Shown here: positions 7,281 to 15,862 of the stretch, piece after piece
Position numbering within the stretch: position 1 is the first letter of the stretch
How the letters are laid out: each line of letters begins with the position of its first letter
Origin: Raoultibacter phocaeensis
GTDB lineage: Bacteria; Actinomycetota; Coriobacteriia; Coriobacteriales; Eggerthellaceae
Reading direction: 5' to 3'
Length of the DNA: 64,000 nt
Assembly: GCF_901411515.1 (NCBI RefSeq)
Contig: NZ_CABDUX010000001.1
Coordinates: 186,001 to 250,000, forward strand
Program-made: the position numbers and the translations under genes
The notes under the pieces: generated by a model
What the model saw: only the letters and a program-made list of their open reading frames with translations
Database searches by the model: none
What the model was told of the DNA's origin: nothing

Positions 7281-9557
7281 TTATGCCTTTTCTACTTGAC
7301 AGAGCCCTTCCTTGAACGGCGGGAATCCGCTGATTGGATCGAAATCTCTGCTGATGATCTCGTTCACGTTCGCCTGGTGCCATCCGTGGAACATGTCAAT
7401 GGTACGCGGACGCACGATGTTCGTGATCTCGAGCTTCGCCACGATACCCTCGTCGTTGACCGGCGCAGTGATACGCACCATATCGCCGTCGACAAGGCCG
7501 CGCTCTTCGGCATCGGCTTTGGAAAGGCGCACGACCGGCTCGGGCATGAACTGGTTGAGCCAAGGCAGATGGCGTTCCTTCGAGTGCGTGTAAAACGGCA
7601 CACGCGAACCCGAATTCATGACGAGGGGATACCGTTCTGCCACATCCGGTGTAGAAACAGGGCTGTACACCGGCTCGCTGTATACCGGAAGAGGATCGAA
7701 CCCGTGCTCGCGCAGGATTTCGGACGTGAACTCGACCTTACCGCTTGGCGATGAGAATCCAGGCTGCCCGTCGTCGCGCAGCAGTCCGAGTTCGTACTTC
7801 TTGAACTGCGGCTCCCCGGAAAGGGGTATCTCGATGGGATCCGGATGCGCCGCACGCATGTCTTCGAGCGTCGGCGGATTCTCGACATCGATCGTACGCA
7901 GGATTTCGCGCAGGCAGTTCTCGTCGGATTCGGGGCCGCCGTTCCAGAACACATCGCCGAATCCGAGTGCCGTGCCGATATCGCAGCAGATCCGGTAATC
8001 GCTGCGCGCCTCGCCAGCAGGCTCCACGATGGGCTCGCGCAGAAATATCTTGCGACCGAAGATGGTGAGCGGCGCTGCGCGTTCGAAGCTCATGGCGACA
8101 GGCAGGAGCATGTCGACGTAATCGTGCGTCCAGGCGTTGTTGTAGAAGTCGCCGGCCACGACGAACTCCATGTCCTTGAACGCCTCCTGGTATTCGTGCG
8201 ACTGGGGCCACATCATGGCGTTGCCGCCAAGCATGAGGCATGCCTTGATGTCGCCGTTCTTCACGTACTCCGGTATCTTGTTGAGCTGCAGGCTTCCCTG
8301 CTGGTCGGTATCGGCCCACACGGGGAAGTACTGCCGGTCGACGCGCAGGTGGTCGAGTTCGGGCAAAAGCTCCTTCGAGCGGGCGAATTCGAACGTCCCC
8401 CACCATTCGTCGAAGTTGATCGGCTCGTTTGCGATAGTGAGGCCGCCGGGCACATCGAGGCTGCCCGTCAGGGGAACAAGCAGCATGATGGCGCGGTAGT
8501 TATTGATGCCGTTGGTGTGGTGTGGGAACGCAGCAGCGCTCTTGCACACGATGGGCGATCCCTCTTCCGCGAGAATGCCGCACGCCTTCTCGAGCGCATC
8601 GATCGGTATGTCGCAGATTTCCGCCGTCTTCTCGAGGGTGAACTCCGCGCAGTACTCCTTGTACTCGTCGAATCCGTGCGCCCATGCTTCGATGAATTCC
8701 TTGTCGTAGGCATCGTGTTCGATGAGGTAGTTGCCGAAGCACAGCGCGAGCGCGCCGTCGGTTCCCGGACGGATCTGCAGGTGCACGTCGGCGAAGTTCT
8801 GCGCCGTCGGCGTGATGCGCGGATCGACCACGATGTACTTCACCTGACCGCTCTCCTGCCCCGTCTTCAAACCGTTGTAGCTGAAGGGGGCCGACCAGCC
8901 GGGGTTGTTTCCCCAAATGATGCAGACCTTGGTTTTCCCGGGCGTCGGACCCGCACCCGTGGCGAGCGATGTCGCCGTGTGCCACTCGGGGCCCACGATG
9001 AGTTTGACCGCGAGCTCGGTCGCCTTAAAGCAGGTAGAGCTTTCCGTGCCCATGTTGGGTGAGCCGAAGGTGAAGGCGAGGCGCTGCAGCGCCGAACGCG
9101 GCTCTTTGGGATCGCCGGTCATGAACAGTACCTTTTCCGCACCGTACTTCTCTTTGATGCCGTTGAGCTTCTCGGCGATTTCCGCAAGCGCCTCATCCCA
9201 TGAGATGCGCTCCCATTCGCCCGGCTCGCCTTTCGCGTTGACGCGGCGCATGGGATACAGCACGCGTGCAGGGTCGTAGAGATCCTGCGCCGAGGAAAGG
9301 CCTTTCGCGCACAGCAGATTGTTGTTGTAGCCGTCGCGCTTTTCAAGACGAAGTATCTTGTTGTTTTTGACGAGCGCTTTCACGCCGCAGTGCGGCCCAT
9401 GATTGCACATGACGCAATGGCTGTAGCGATACTCTTCGGCCTCGTCTTCATCGGCGAAGGCGAGCGAGGACATGGTGAAGGCACCGGACGAAGCAGCAAC
9501 TGCGCTCGCTCCGGCAATCGATAGCACTTGAAGAAATTTCCGTCGGGATACTTGCAT
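7281..9557 (-). CDS. Exported molybdopterin-dependent oxidoreductase, catalytic subunit (Tat signal)
   Basis: A 758-residue DMSO-reductase-superfamily protein. The chosen ATG (9557, AGGCGG eight bases upstream) puts a Tat signal SRRKFLQ at residues 4-10, with cleavage expected near residue 35. The N-terminal [4Fe-4S] cysteines are C48, C51, C57 and C83, with a five-residue gap where three is usual. C176 in ESSTCFKA, after GSPN, is the likely Mo ligand. The C-terminus (FHGWHQANVNE, DPISGFPPFK) resembles the large Eggerthellaceae family that includes catechol dehydroxylases. The Fe-S subunit gene lies just upstream on the same strand; a TorD chaperone and LuxR regulator are divergent. The organic acceptor is unknown. 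A GTG at 9566 is the alternative start. Confidence 0.9.
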   Translation of the reverse strand: MQVSRRKFLQVLSIAGASAVAASSGAFTMSSLAFADEDEAEEYRYSHCVMCNHGPHCGVKALVKNNKILRLEKRDGYNNNLLCAKGLSSAQDLYDPARVLYPMRRVNAKGEPGEWERISWDEALAEIAEKLNGIKEKYGAEKVLFMTGDPKEPRSALQRLAFTFGSPNMGTESSTCFKATELAVKLIVGPEWHTATSLATGAGPTPGKTKVCIIWGNNPGWSAPFSYNGLKTGQESGQVKYIVVDPRITPTAQNFADVHLQIRPGTDGALALCFGNYLIEHDAYDKEFIEAWAHGFDEYKEYCAEFTLEKTAEICDIPIDALEKACGILAEEGSPIVCKSAAAFPHHTNGINNYRAIMLLVPLTGSLDVPGGLTIANEPINFDEWWGTFEFARSKELLPELDHLRVDRQYFPVWADTDQQGSLQLNKIPEYVKNGDIKACLMLGGNAMMWPQSHEYQEAFKDMEFVVAGDFYNNAWTHDYVDMLLPVAMSFERAAPLTIFGRKIFLREPIVEPAGEARSDYRICCDIGTALGFGDVFWNGGPESDENCLREILRTIDVENPPTLEDMRAAHPDPIEIPLSGEPQFKKYELGLLRDDGQPGFSSPSGKVEFTSEILREHGFDPLPVYSEPVYSPVSTPDVAERYPLVMNSGSRVPFYTHSKERHLPWLNQFMPEPVVRLSKADAEERGLVDGDMVRITAPVNDEGIVAKLEITNIVRPRTIDMFHGWHQANVNEIISRDFDPISGFPPFKEGLCQVEKA

Positions 9558-9569
9558 GGTAACCACCGC

Positions 9570-10394
9570 CTATTCGCTCTGATCGGTCGAGGACTGCTTA
9601 TTCTTGTTCTTCTTGTAGGCAACGCCGCCGCCGACCGCCGCAACCGCCGCTACCCCAACGACTCCCGCTACGGCCGCCATCGGAACGCCCTCGGGCGCTT
9701 TCTCGGCGGACGCAGGCGCCGCTTCCTTCTTCTCGTTTTTCGCAGCCATCTGAGCGGAAACCGCATCGGCCAAACCGAGCGGAACAAGCGAGCGGTCCAT
9801 GTCTTCGGGCACAACGTAGTACACGCTCGTCCCCTCGATAGGGACGGGATTCTTCTCGGCAATATACTTCGAGATGTCGCTTTCAGGGTCGTTCACGTCG
9901 CCGAAGATGCGGCACTGGCCCGGGCAGTGCACCGTGCACATCGGCTGCAATCCCTCGGTCAGGCGCTCGTAGCAAAACGTGCACTTCTCGGTCACGTTCA
10001 CGCGCTGCGCACTCTTCTCCTCGCACGGAAGCGGCGCGCCCTCGTAGCTGGTTCCCATATCCTCGGTGATAAGGAACCTATGGTCGTACGGGCACGCCCC
10101 GACGCAGGCACCGCATCCCTCGCACAGCTCGAAATCCACGACAACGGGGCCTTCGTCAGTCTTGTACGTCGCCTGGCTCGCACATGCAGAAACGCACGGC
10201 GGATTGTCGCAGTGGTTGCACAGGGTCGAAACGTAGCGCTGGTGCGCGTCGGGGTATTCACCCCACTCCACGTAGTTCATCATGTTGTAGTTAACACCCG
10301 GCCGCGTTCCCCAACACTGCTTGCACGCCACGACGCATGCGTAGCATCCGATGCATCGCTCGAGGTTGATGACCATTCCGTATGATGTCGCCAA
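9570..10394 (-). CDS. Four-cluster Fe-S electron-transfer subunit with C-terminal membrane anchor
   Basis: A DmsB/NrfC-type ferredoxin subunit of about 274 residues that passes electrons to the catalytic subunit. Four cysteine groups are visible: CIGCYACVVACKQC, HCDNPPCVSAC, CEGCGACVGAC, and CTFC with CTVHCPGQC. The last 40 residues form a hydrophobic Ala/Val/Gly helix followed by KKNKNK, a probable C-terminal tail anchor. I chose the TTG at 10394 because GGAGGAGCG lies directly before it; an ATG at 10412 is possible but is preceded by a GAGGCC/GGCCTC hairpin. Twelve bases separate it from the catalytic gene start. No NrfD- or cytochrome-type membrane subunit is present, so how electrons arrive is open. 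Confidence 0.85.
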   Translation of the reverse strand: MATSYGMVINLERCIGCYACVVACKQCWGTRPGVNYNMMNYVEWGEYPDAHQRYVSTLCNHCDNPPCVSACASQATYKTDEGPVVVDFELCEGCGACVGACPYDHRFLITEDMGTSYEGAPLPCEEKSAQRVNVTEKCTFCYERLTEGLQPMCTVHCPGQCRIFGDVNDPESDISKYIAEKNPVPIEGTSVYYVVPEDMDRSLVPLGLADAVSAQMAAKNEKKEAAPASAEKAPEGVPMAAVAGVVGVAAVAAVGGGVAYKKNKNKQSSTDQSE

Positions 10395-10639
10395 CGCTCC
10401 TCCTCTCGTCATGAGGCCCCGAGGCCTCCTTCCGATGCCGAATACGCGTCTCGCCCAAGCGATTCCCCTCGCTGTTCGCATTCGGCATCCCTACCGGATG
10501 CGACTATACGGATGCACTGCGCTCTTAGGTATCGTATGAATCCTCCTTTTTCGCCATTTCGCATCGTATGTTTTCTATGATGTACACCTGAACAGGCATT
10601 ACGGAAAGCTCTTGGTAAGCAGCGCGCATACGGGTCTGG

Positions 10640-10645
10640 TATACT
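10640..10645 (+). promoter_or_regulatory. Possible -10 element before the LuxR gene
   Basis: TATACT lies 44 bases before the GTG start at 10689, in the intergenic region shared with the divergent Fe-S/molybdopterin operon. No convincing -35 hexamer is seen at 16-18 bases, which would fit an activator-dependent promoter. Confidence 0.4.
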
Positions 10646-10688
10646 GCACCAACGAACGTCATCGTCACGCTATCGCATCGGGGGGACC

Positions 10689-12122
10689 GTGCAACGCGGA
10701 AGCATCGGGGAATATCTGGGAAGCATCACGCTGGCCGACGTGGTGAACATGCGCATGATCGGCTTCGCGCTCACCCGGGCGTGGACGTACGTGATGTTCT
10801 TCAGCACGGTGGTTCACTACTCGGTTCGAAACGACATCTCGCACCTCAACAGCACCGATACATGGTCGTCGTTGGGGTTGGCCGTTCTCATGGTGGGAAG
10901 CGCGCTTTTATCCAAGCAGTTCATCCGCGCAGTCCTCGGCAAACGCTGGGTGACGATCGCCGTTCCCACAGCGCTGCTTGCCGCAACGGCATTGCTCGCG
11001 TTGGTCGAAGCAGACTGGTTCAGGCAGCCGTGGTGCTCCATCATCTGCACCGTAACCGGCATTGGGCTCGGAATCCTCTACCTCGCCTGGGGCGATGCGT
11101 ACACGCGCATCGACGAAACGAAAACGGCGGTCGAAGCTATGAGCTCGTTTCTCCTGGCCGCGATCATCTTTCCCATCGTCATCATGCTGCCGCGCATTGC
11201 CGGCGTTGCTTCAGCAATGCTTTTGCTTCTCGTCTCCGCCTATATTCTGTTCGGCCGCTTGGGCGTATGGAAGGAAAAGCGGCTTTTAGGTTCCGTACAG
11301 GTCAACAAAAGCGGGTTTCTGATCAAAGCCCTTCTTTCCGTCGGCATTCTCGGATTCGCCGAAAGCCTCATGAGGGCACTGTTCCTCGAAGTGAATCCCG
11401 TGGTCGACGTCGATTTGTACCCCTGGGTTTTTCTGGCGGCGGCCCTTCTTTCCGCCGCCGTAATCAGCATTACCGTGTTCTCGGAGAAGAAGCCCGATTT
11501 CGCATTCGCTTACAAGGTGATCTTGTTTGTGACGGCGTTCATTTTCCTGCTGCTGCCCATCATCGACCGGGGAACGTTTCTCGCAAACGTACTTGCGTTG
11601 ACCGGGTACAGCACGCTTTCGCTGCTCGTATGGGTCGTACTGGCCCGAACGGCGAGCCGCTATCACCTGTCTTCGGTCGTGGTGTTCGGGTTCGGATGGG
11701 GTCTCATGGTCGCGGGGGGTTTAGGAGGAACGTTTCTCGGCAGCCTGCTTACTTCGTTCGTCGATCTCACACCGCGAACTCTCAGCTTCATCGCTTTGCT
11801 GTCGGTATGCGCGCTCCTGTTCGCCTACCTGTTTTTATTCAACGAACGGTCGATCGTCGAACTGACTGCAGAGCATGACCGCGATGCGTCCCGTCCGTTC
11901 AGGAGGCGATGCGAAGACGTTGCCAAATTCTACAAGCTCTCGGCGAAGGAAACCGAAGTCATGATCCTCGTCGCGAAAGGCCGATCCACGCCGCGCATCT
12001 GCGAGGAACTCGACATATCGCAAGGCACCGCGAACACGCACTTGACGCATCTGTACAAAAAGCTCGATGTGCACGACAAGCAACAGCTGCTCGATGTGCT
12101 GGAAGGCCGTCAGACGCAGTAG
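10689..12122 (+). CDS. LuxR-family regulator with ~12-TM N-terminal sensor domain
   Basis: A 477-residue protein starting with GTG. Residues about 20-385 are a series of around 10-12 hydrophobic helices, and the last 70 residues are a LuxR/GerE helix-turn-helix (KLSAKETEVMILVAKGRSTP, then SQGTANTHLTHLYKKLDVHD). There is no receiver domain, so the membrane part is the likely ligand sensor. It is divergent from the exported molybdopterin reductase operon and is followed 43 bases later by the TorD-like chaperone, which fits control of that enzyme. It is one of four such proteins in the window. Signal and target are inferred. Confidence 0.85.
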   Translation: MQRGSIGEYLGSITLADVVNMRMIGFALTRAWTYVMFFSTVVHYSVRNDISHLNSTDTWSSLGLAVLMVGSALLSKQFIRAVLGKRWVTIAVPTALLAATALLALVEADWFRQPWCSIICTVTGIGLGILYLAWGDAYTRIDETKTAVEAMSSFLLAAIIFPIVIMLPRIAGVASAMLLLLVSAYILFGRLGVWKEKRLLGSVQVNKSGFLIKALLSVGILGFAESLMRALFLEVNPVVDVDLYPWVFLAAALLSAAVISITVFSEKKPDFAFAYKVILFVTAFIFLLLPIIDRGTFLANVLALTGYSTLSLLVWVVLARTASRYHLSSVVVFGFGWGLMVAGGLGGTFLGSLLTSFVDLTPRTLSFIALLSVCALLFAYLFLFNERSIVELTAEHDRDASRPFRRRCEDVAKFYKLSAKETEVMILVAKGRSTPRICEELDISQGTANTHLTHLYKKLDVHDKQQLLDVLEGRQTQ

Positions 12123-12165
12123 GAACCAGAGCCCGTTTCAAAACCCGAGAAAGGAACCGTATCCT

Positions 12166-12873
12166 ATGCAATCCCAACCGACACCCGAACACGTTGATGC
12201 CTGGCAAGCCCGAGCCGCCCTGTGCGAGCTTGCAGCTTTCTCGTTCAGATACCCTGGCAAAGAGCTCGCAGAAGCGCTCGATTCAGGCGAATGGGCCGAT
12301 GCAGCCTGTGAGATTTCGCAGACGCTCGGCTTGTCGCTGCCCGAAGGCTTCGCCGAACAGCTTCGCTCGGAAACTTCTGAAAACGAAGCGTGCGCATCCG
12401 GCAGCGAATCCGAAGGAGATCGCTCCCTGCATGCATTGAGGGCCGAGGCAACGCGGCTGTTCATCGGATCTCCCGAACCCGTGGTGAGCCCGTACGAAGG
12501 CGTATGGGCAGCGCTTGACGACGGTGTGCAGCCGCTTTTGTTCGTGAACCCGAAATCGATGGAAGTGGAGCGCTTCTGCCGCGCATGCGGACTGGGTCGG
12601 CCCGAGGGAACGAACGAGCCGCTCGACCACATAGGAACAGAATTCGAGCTGCTGCAATACCTCGCTCTCCTGAGCGCCGGCATCGCCCTTCCTGCCCCCG
12701 ACGGCCCCCGCGCCGAAGATTTCCCCGGAGGCTCCCCCGAAGCCGCATACGAAGCGTTCGTTTCAGAACACGCGCGCTTCTGGATGCCCCGTTTCGCAGA
12801 TAAGGTCATCGCCGAAACGCGTCTTCCCTTCTACCGCTCTGCCGCCGAACTGCTGAACGCGTTCTTCGCTTAA
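12166..12873 (+). CDS. TorD/DmsD-family molybdoenzyme chaperone
   Basis: A 235-residue cytoplasmic all-helical protein. Typical TorD-family features are RLFIGSPEPVVSPYEGVW at about residues 100-117 and DHIGTEFELLQYLA at about 157-170. Such proteins bind the Tat signal of a molybdoenzyme and hold it until cofactor loading is complete. The likely client is the Tat-dependent reductase at 7281-9557, across the divergent LuxR gene. The start has AGAAAGGA eight bases upstream. The cytoplasmic reductase at 18046 has no Tat signal and should not need this step. Confidence 0.85.
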   Translation: MQSQPTPEHVDAWQARAALCELAAFSFRYPGKELAEALDSGEWADAACEISQTLGLSLPEGFAEQLRSETSENEACASGSESEGDRSLHALRAEATRLFIGSPEPVVSPYEGVWAALDDGVQPLLFVNPKSMEVERFCRACGLGRPEGTNEPLDHIGTEFELLQYLALLSAGIALPAPDGPRAEDFPGGSPEAAYEAFVSEHARFWMPRFADKVIAETRLPFYRSAAELLNAFFA

Positions 12874-12884
12874 CATCGGAAAAT

Positions 12885-12913
12885 GCGGGGCGCTGCATGC
12901 ACCCCGCGTTTTT
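12885..12913 (+). terminator. Rho-independent terminator after the torD-like gene
   Basis: GCGGGG (12885-12890) pairs with CCCCGC (12902-12907) across an 11-base loop and is followed by GTTTTTA. It starts 11 bases after the stop codon. Confidence 0.85.
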
Positions 12914-12922
12914 ACCAAACAC

Positions 12923-12952
12923 CGGCTGGTCGACCCCGACGGCGACCAGCCG
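12923..12952 (-). terminator. Terminator hairpin for the metal-efflux operon
   Basis: CGGCTGGTCG and CGACCAGCCG form a perfect 10-base stem with a 10-base loop just past the P-type ATPase stop. Read on the minus strand the stem is followed by GTGTTTGG, a poor T-run. Confidence 0.6.
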
Positions 12953-12958
12953 AGTGCG

Positions 12959-14857
12959 CTAATCCTTCTTGACGTTCATCGACCTCATGGCGTTCAGGAT
13001 CGCAATCACGGCCACACCCACATCGGCGAACACAGCAAGCCACATGTTGGCGATGCCCACGGCTGCGAGTATCAGCACGAGGAACTTCACGGCAAGCGCA
13101 AATACGATGTTCTGCCGCACGATGCCCATGGTCTTGCGGGCCACATGAACCGCTTTTGCGATGTTAGAGGGGCGATCGTCCATGAGCACGATATCGGCCG
13201 CCTCGATGGCCGCATCGGATCCCATCGCCCCCATCGCAATGCCGATGTCGGCACGCGTCAGCACAGGGGCGTCGTTGATGCCGTCGCCGACGAACGCGAG
13301 CTTGCCCTTGCCGGTCGTTTCGGCCAGCAGCTTCTCGACTTCGGCAACCTTATCCTGCGGCAAGAGCTGCGCACGGTACTCGTCGATCCCGAGCTCGGTT
13401 GCCACCGCAGCCGCAACTTCTTTGCGATCGCCCGTGAGCATGACGGTACGCTTGACGCCTGCCGCATGGAGATCGGCTATCGCCTGGGCGGCATCCGCCT
13501 TCACCACATCGGCGATCACGATGTGGCCGATGTAGACGCCGTCGAGCGAAACGTGCAGAATCGTGCCGGTAAGCTTGCAGTCGTGGTAATCCACGCCGCC
13601 TTCGGCCATGAGCTTATCGTTGCCCACAAGTACGATGCGCTCGTCCACCGCAGCGCGCACACCATGGCCACCGCGCTCTTCCACATCGGCGATACGCGCA
13701 CGGTCGATCGGCCCCGAGTAGGCCTCCTTGACCGACAGCGCGATCGGATGATCGGAATACGCCTCCGCGTGCGCTGCAATCGACAGGATGAGATCGGGAT
13801 CGATGCCCTCTTCAGGATGCACGGCTACCACGTTGAACGTTCCGTCGGTGAGCGTGCCCGTCTTGTCGAACACGATGGTTTCGGTATCGCCGAGCGCTTC
13901 GAGGTAGTTGCTCCCCTTCACGAGGATGCCGAGCCTGGACGCTCCCCCGATGCCACCGAAAAACGACAGCGGAACCGAGATCACGAGCGCACACGGGCAC
14001 GAAACCACGAGGAAGATGAGTCCGCGCTGCACCCAATCGGACCAGCTCTGCCCGAACAGAAGCGGCGGCACGACGGCGAGCAGCAGCGCTACGATAACGA
14101 CCGCCGGCGTGTAGTAGCGTGCGAACCGGGTGATCAAGTTCTCGGTGCGCGCTTTCTTCTCGCTCGCGTTCTCCACAAGTTCGAGGATGCGCGATACGGT
14201 GGATTCGCCGAACGGCTTGCTCACCCGTACGGTCAGCAGCCCCGTCATGTTCACGCAGCCCGAAATGACCTCGGCTCCTTCCTCGACGTGGCGCGGCACC
14301 GATTCGCCCGTGAGCGCCGCGGTATCGAGCTGCGAGTTACCGACGACGACCACCCCGTCGAGCGGTACACGCTCGCCCGGCTTCACGACGATTTCGTCCC
14401 CTACCGCTACCTCGTACGGATCGACCTGCACGAGCTCGCCGTTTCGCATGACGTTGGCGTAATCGGGTGCGATGTCCATCATCTCGGCGATCGATTTGCG
14501 GGACTTGCCCACCGCATAGCTCTGGAACAGTTCCCCAACCTGATAGAACAGCATGACCGCGGCACCCTCGGCCATATGCGGATCCGAATCGGGGAACAGC
14601 ACGAGCGCAAACGCTCCGATGGTAGCCACGCTCATGAGGAAGTTCTCGTCAAACACCTGTCCATGGCCGATGTTGCGCGCCGCTTTGAGCAGCACATCGT
14701 AACCTGCTATCAGATACGGCACGAGGAACAGGGCGAACTCGATATAGAGCCCCATGGGGCTGCCGAACCACTCCTCAAGCGGCAGCGGGTATATGATCGC
14801 GAACAGCACGATCGCAACGATGATGCGGATGAGCGTTCGCTTCTGCTTCTTGTTCAT
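12959..14857 (-). CDS. P1B-type Zn2+/Cd2+/Pb2+-exporting ATPase
   Basis: A 632-residue efflux pump starting at the ATG at 14857 (GGAAAGACGAGAC upstream). Seen: the actuator motif TGES (183-186), the transport motif SCPCAL (CPC 287-289), the phosphorylation motif DKTGTLT (D331) and the hinge GDGINDAP. NIVFALAVK and FADVGVAVIAILNAMR near the end match the N(x7)K and DxG signatures of the P1B-2 (zinc/cadmium/lead) group. There is no N-terminal metal-binding domain; that domain is the separate protein encoded just upstream. It is the last gene of the ArsR-HMA-ATPase operon, so repression should be lifted by zinc-type metals. Confidence 0.92.
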   Translation of the reverse strand: MNKKQKRTLIRIIVAIVLFAIIYPLPLEEWFGSPMGLYIEFALFLVPYLIAGYDVLLKAARNIGHGQVFDENFLMSVATIGAFALVLFPDSDPHMAEGAAVMLFYQVGELFQSYAVGKSRKSIAEMMDIAPDYANVMRNGELVQVDPYEVAVGDEIVVKPGERVPLDGVVVVGNSQLDTAALTGESVPRHVEEGAEVISGCVNMTGLLTVRVSKPFGESTVSRILELVENASEKKARTENLITRFARYYTPAVVIVALLLAVVPPLLFGQSWSDWVQRGLIFLVVSCPCALVISVPLSFFGGIGGASRLGILVKGSNYLEALGDTETIVFDKTGTLTDGTFNVVAVHPEEGIDPDLILSIAAHAEAYSDHPIALSVKEAYSGPIDRARIADVEERGGHGVRAAVDERIVLVGNDKLMAEGGVDYHDCKLTGTILHVSLDGVYIGHIVIADVVKADAAQAIADLHAAGVKRTVMLTGDRKEVAAAVATELGIDEYRAQLLPQDKVAEVEKLLAETTGKGKLAFVGDGINDAPVLTRADIGIAMGAMGSDAAIEAADIVLMDDRPSNIAKAVHVARKTMGIVRQNIVFALAVKFLVLILAAVGIANMWLAVFADVGVAVIAILNAMRSMNVKKD

Positions 14858-14948
14858 GTCTCGTCTTTCCTTTCGCCTGCCATCCCCGCTCGCGGCATGC
14901 TGACGCACGCCCCGCGAGAGGCTGGTTCAGACTCGTATTCGGGTCTCT

Positions 14949-15167
14949 TTAGCGGAGGATCACCATGTCGGGTTCGACTTTCTTGCATACGCTTACCACT
15001 TCGTCAAGGATGTCGTTGAAGCGTGTGTCATCGGCATCGAGCACGAGTTTTTGAGTCATGAAGCTCATCGTCGCGTCGTGGACGCCGTCTATCTTCTTGA
15101 TGCCGTTTTCCATCTTCGAAGCGCAGTTGGCGCAGTCGAGATCCTGGAGCTTGAACGTTTTACGCAT
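14949..15167 (-). CDS. Free-standing HMA heavy-metal-binding protein
   Basis: A 72-residue ferredoxin-fold metal-binding domain with LDCANCASKME at about residues 8-18, the CxxC site of HMA domains. The Asp before the first Cys is usual in zinc/cadmium-type domains. The start is the ATG at 15167 (GAAAGGAACCGCC upstream), not the longer in-frame ATG at 15185. It lies between the ArsR repressor and the ATPase. Because the ATPase lacks its own HMA domain, this protein probably supplies the missing domain in trans. Confidence 0.88.
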   Translation of the reverse strand: MRKTFKLQDLDCANCASKMENGIKKIDGVHDATMSFMTQKLVLDADDTRFNDILDEVVSVCKKVEPDMVILR

Positions 15168-15249
15168 GGCGGTTCCTTTCAACATCGTGGTATGCGGATC
15201 CGGGGCTCGCTTGCAGCGTCTATGCTGCAGCCGCTCCCGCTTGTTCCCT

Positions 15250-15624
15250 TCATTCGCAAATATGGGTCATGCCCTGAGCGAGCATCGTGTACACATGGTC
15301 GTCGGACAGCGAATAGATCACGTTCTTGCCATCGCGCTTGGCGCGTACAAGCCGCGACTGTTTGAGCGTGCGCAGCTGATGGGAGACCGCGCTTTGCGTC
15401 GCCCCTATCGTTTCGGCGATGTCAGCCACGCACAGCTCGTTGCCCATGAGGGCGTAGAGTATCTTGATGCGCGTCGTATCGCCGAACACCTTGAACAGGT
15501 CGGCAAGATCGTAGAGCAGCTCTTCGTCAGGCATGCACTCGTGCGTATCGAGATCGGGCGTGCCCGCGCATCCGCATGCGGACGCCTCGCCTTGCTGCAC
15601 CGCGCTTTCGGTTGACTCTACCAT
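15250..15624 (-). CDS. ArsR/SmtB-family metal-responsive repressor
   Basis: A 124-residue winged-helix repressor. The N-terminal tail has a CGC motif and another Cys; the DNA-binding helix is ATQSAVSHQLRTLKQS. The C-terminal helix carries D-x-H-x10-H-x2-E (from DDH to THICE), exactly the spacing of the SmtB alpha-5 zinc site. The alpha-3 site is ELCVAD, lacking the second Cys of the CadC-type ELCVCD. The ATG at 15624 has GAGAGGTG upstream. A perfect palindrome overlaps its promoter, so it should repress itself, the HMA protein and the ATPase until zinc or a similar ion binds. Confidence 0.93.
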   Translation of the reverse strand: MVESTESAVQQGEASACGCAGTPDLDTHECMPDEELLYDLADLFKVFGDTTRIKILYALMGNELCVADIAETIGATQSAVSHQLRTLKQSRLVRAKRDGKNVIYSLSDDHVYTMLAQGMTHICE

Positions 15625-15641
15625 ACCGTCACCTCTCATCA

Positions 15642-15659
15642 TATGAACAACTGTTCATA
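15642..15659. promoter_or_regulatory. SmtB/ArsR operator
   Basis: TATGAACA AC TGTTCATA is a perfect 8-2-8 palindrome of the TGAACA/TGTTCA type bound by SmtB/ArsR proteins. It begins directly after the -10 hexamer and ends 18 bases before the repressor start codon. Confidence 0.85.
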
Positions 15660-15687
15660 AGTATAAGGATGACGACGAGCCTGTCAA
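15660..15687 (-). promoter_or_regulatory. Promoter of the metal-efflux operon
   Basis: On the minus strand, TTGACA (15682-15687) and TATACT (15660-15665) are separated by 16 bases. This is the closest match to a sigma-70 consensus promoter that I noticed in the window, and the operator lies directly downstream of the -10. Confidence 0.8.
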
Positions 15688-15862
15688 GAGGGTTTCGGGA
15701 AATAGTTCGTACCGTTCTCACCGTTTAACCTCGCTCCCGTAACGCTTTGCCCGAGTCGTACGCCGTGCGATAGCTGATAAGGTTGCAGTGCTATAATGCA
15801 TCAGCTTCTGCTTTTACAGCAAAGCGAATCGTGCACGTACGGATCTGAAGGGTTTGCGCCGC

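Noticed and set aside
7845-9062. A 405-codon plus-strand frame inside the molybdopterin reductase
   Set aside because: Antisense to a well-supported gene with all expected motifs; composition is that of a shadow frame.
13145-15019. A 624-codon open frame opposite the metal ATPase
   Set aside because: It is a GC-driven mirror of the minus-strand ATPase and HMA genes, rich in His/Arg/Asp, with no family motif or ribosome site.
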